From Adineta steineri (Eukaryota; Rotifera; Eurotatoria; Adinetida; Adinetidae), in the NCBI GenBank assembly GCA_905250115.1, contig CAJNOI010000033.1:398206-462205 (forward strand): a stretch of DNA of 64,000 bases, written 5' to 3'. A program made the position numbers and the translations under genes. This document shows, piece after piece, positions 62,143 to 64,000 of the stretch (position 1 is the first letter of the stretch; each line of letters begins with the position of its first letter). Under the pieces are notes generated by a model that ran no database searches, was not told the origin of the DNA, and was given only the letters and a program-made list of their open reading frames with translations.

Positions 62143-64000
62143 ATGGCAACTCAATTGTTGAAACATCGTTTATCATCTCTGATAGTTTTTACAAAACGTT
62201 CAGTGACTGTTCAATCTGATTTCGATTTGAGTAAACAAATGAAATTCCTTAATGACAATAAACAATTTAACAAGACACTTGAATTATTTGATAAACATAG
62301 AAAATCTAAAATTCAAACATTTTCTAGTTTTACCATTACACAAGCTTTAAAAGCATGTACTCATCTAGGAGATCTTCAACGTGGAAAAAATATTCATCAT
62401 TTAATTTCAACACATATAAAAGAAGACGTTTATATATCAACATCATTAATTCATCTTTATAGTAAATTTTGAAAAGAATTTTCTTCTCTTTTTCTATTTT
62501 TCTTTCTAATACAGTGCAATGTGGAGATGTCCAACATGCTGAATTATTATTTGATAAATCAACAGATAGAGTCTTGCCAATGTATGGAGCAATGATGAAA
62601 GGTAATGATTTTTTATTTCGAATTATATTTAATCATCATCCTTCTTTTATAGGTTATTTAAGGAATAATATGACAGATAAAGCAATTGATTTTTTCAATA
62701 AAATTGAAAATCCACATGAAATTCTTGTAAATCTTTTATTTAATACTTGTGCTCAAATTAAAACAACTGACGCATTAAGTTTAGTAAAAAAGGTTTCAAA
62801 AGAAATGCCAAAATCTTTTCATTCAAACCCCTATATTTTATCTTCTTTATTGGATGCATTCATGAAATGTAAAGATGTTAAACATGCTGAGTTATTATTT
62901 GATCAATGTACAAGCAAAGTATTACCAATGTATGGAGCAATTATGAAGGGTTATATAGAAAATAATCAAGCGAATAACGCAATTGATCTTTTCAATAAAA
63001 TTGAAACTCCAAATAAAATTCTTATCAATCTTTTATTTAATGCTTGTGCTCAATTAGGAACGAATGAAGCATTAGGTTTAGTAAAAAAAGTTTCACAAGA
63101 AATGCCTAAATCATTTTATTCAGATCTTTATATTTTATCTTCTTTACTGGATGCATTTATGAAATGTAAAGATGTCAAACATGCTGAATTATTATTTAAT
63201 AAATGCACAAATAAAGATTTACCAATGTATGGAGCAATGATGAAGGGTTATATAGAAAATAATCAAGCAAATAAAGCAATCGATCTTTTCAATAAAATTG
63301 AAAAACCTGATGAATTTATTTTAAGTATTTTATTTAATATTTGTGCTCAATTGGGAACGAATGAAGCATTAAGTTTAGTAAAAAAGGTTTCACAAGAAAT
63401 GCCAAAATCGTTTCATTCAAACCCCTATATTTTATCTTCTCTGCTGGATGCATTAATAAAATGTGAAGATGTCAAACATGCTGAATTATTATTTAATAAA
63501 TCAACAAATAAGGATTTACCAATGTATGGAGCAATTATGAATGCATATAATAAAGAAGATAAGTCATTGAAAGCATTGAATTTATTTAATCAAATGAAAA
63601 TTGATGGTTTAGAAAGAAACTCGATTATTTATCTTATTATTATAAAATCTTTATCAAAACTAGGTGATTATTCGATATGTGAATCAATTGTTAAAGATAT
63701 TCCAGATGTTCTACTTAATAATGAAATCGAAAATGCATTAATCGATATGTGGGTAAGTCGAAAGAAATTTTCTTTTCAACTTTTCTATTTGCAAAAAAAT
63801 CTCAATTTAGGGAAAATGTGGATGTACAGATAAAGCAAAAGAAGTTTTCGAAAAAAATCCTAAACCAGATCAAGTTGCATATACAACAATGAGTTTGTTT
63901 TATCTTTTGTTTTTGGAAAAAATATATGTTTTGATAATTGATTAATTATTAGTTAATAGTTATGGTTTAAATGGAATGGGTGTTCAAGCACTTGAACTTA
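62143..64000 (+). CDS. Pentatricopeptide repeat protein, plant PLS-like, partial at window end
   Basis: Exons 62143-62461, 62515-62601, 62653-63752, 63811-63892, 63953 to beyond the window; about 545 residues visible. The N-terminus (MATQLLKHRLSSLIVFTKRS) looks like a mitochondrial presequence. PPR units follow in the plant PLS style: ALKACTHLGDLQRGKNIHH, LIHLYMQCGDVQHAELLFD, MYGAMMKGYIENNQANKAID, ALIDMWGKCGCTDKAKEVF. Plants use such proteins for organellar RNA editing when a DYW domain follows; the C-terminus is outside the window, so this cannot be judged here. DYW-type PPR proteins have been reported in bdelloid rotifers and are thought to be horizontally acquired. Exon 3 contains near-identical 99-residue units. 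Confidence 0.9.
62653..63543 (+). repeat. Three tandem 297 bp units inside the PPR gene
   Basis: Units begin at about 62653, 62950 and 63247 with GGTTATATAGAAAATAATCA-like sequence. Each encodes 99 residues: an S/P-type PPR, then LLFN.CAQ..T.EAL.LVKKV, EMPKSFHS and LSSLLDAFMKCKDVKHAELLF. Units 2 and 3 are the most alike, implying recent duplication. Confidence 0.9.

Overview
The window looks like nuclear DNA of a bdelloid rotifer (Rotaria/Adineta type). It is AT-rich, with compact genes carrying mostly 50-300 bp GT-AG introns, animal housekeeping proteins, a rotifer-style ionotropic glutamate receptor, a plant-like PPR protein, and many degenerate duplicates and small DNA transposons. The genus is not proven by the sequence. 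Two runs of exactly 100 N (19161-19260 and 46932-47031) are scaffold gaps, and both cut genes.

Layout. 0.2-3.5 kb: a double-GNAT acetyltransferase and a carbonyl-reductase-like SDR (+). 4.1-5.3 kb: a broken Tctex-type dynein light chain. 5.3-7.1 kb: RNA polymerase subunit RPB8 (4 exons, +). 7.7 kb: an unknown basic ORF. 8.7-11.5 kb: VCP/p97 (7 exons, -). 11.8-13.5 kb: a repeat-rich low-complexity protein (-). 14.8 kb: a 144 bp hAT-like MITE with a perfect 8 bp target duplication. 16-34 kb: a duplicated block in which remnants of an NCS1 (cytosine/purine) permease on the - strand lie beside an ionotropic glutamate receptor on the + strand. One receptor copy is cut by the gap; one is complete. 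Between them sits a type II membrane protein made of a Ser/Thr stalk of 12 small phase-1 exons followed by a Kelch propeller. 25.7-29.0 kb and 41.3-44.6 kb: two diverged copies of a 3.3 kb repeat starting with a long-TIR element. Each copy carries a private insertion, a decamer-array MITE in the first and an F-box fragment in the second. 36.3-41.2 kb: three homologous membrane modules on the - strand that splice in frame into one predicted 1,317-residue protein.

44.9-46.9 kb: 5' half of ELP1 (Elongator), truncated by the gap. 47.6-52 kb: an RGS17/19/20-type regulator of G-protein signalling (-), with a cysteine-string first exon, an alternative Ser-rich first exon and an upstream ORF in the leader. 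52-55 kb: gene-poor, GA/CT-rich sequence. 55-57.4 kb: an unrecognised 7-exon gene (-). 57.9-61.0 kb: MCM6 (7 exons, +). 62.1-64.0 kb: a PPR protein with near-identical 99-residue units that runs off the window.

The genes form no operon; neighbours are functionally unrelated. The most unusual items are the Kelch gene built from symmetric mini-exons, the three-module membrane protein, the receptor with a GYG pore signature, the decamer-array MITE with its empty site preserved in the paralogous repeat, and the permease remnants. Exon joins were worked out by hand from splice signals and reading frame; no transcript evidence was available.
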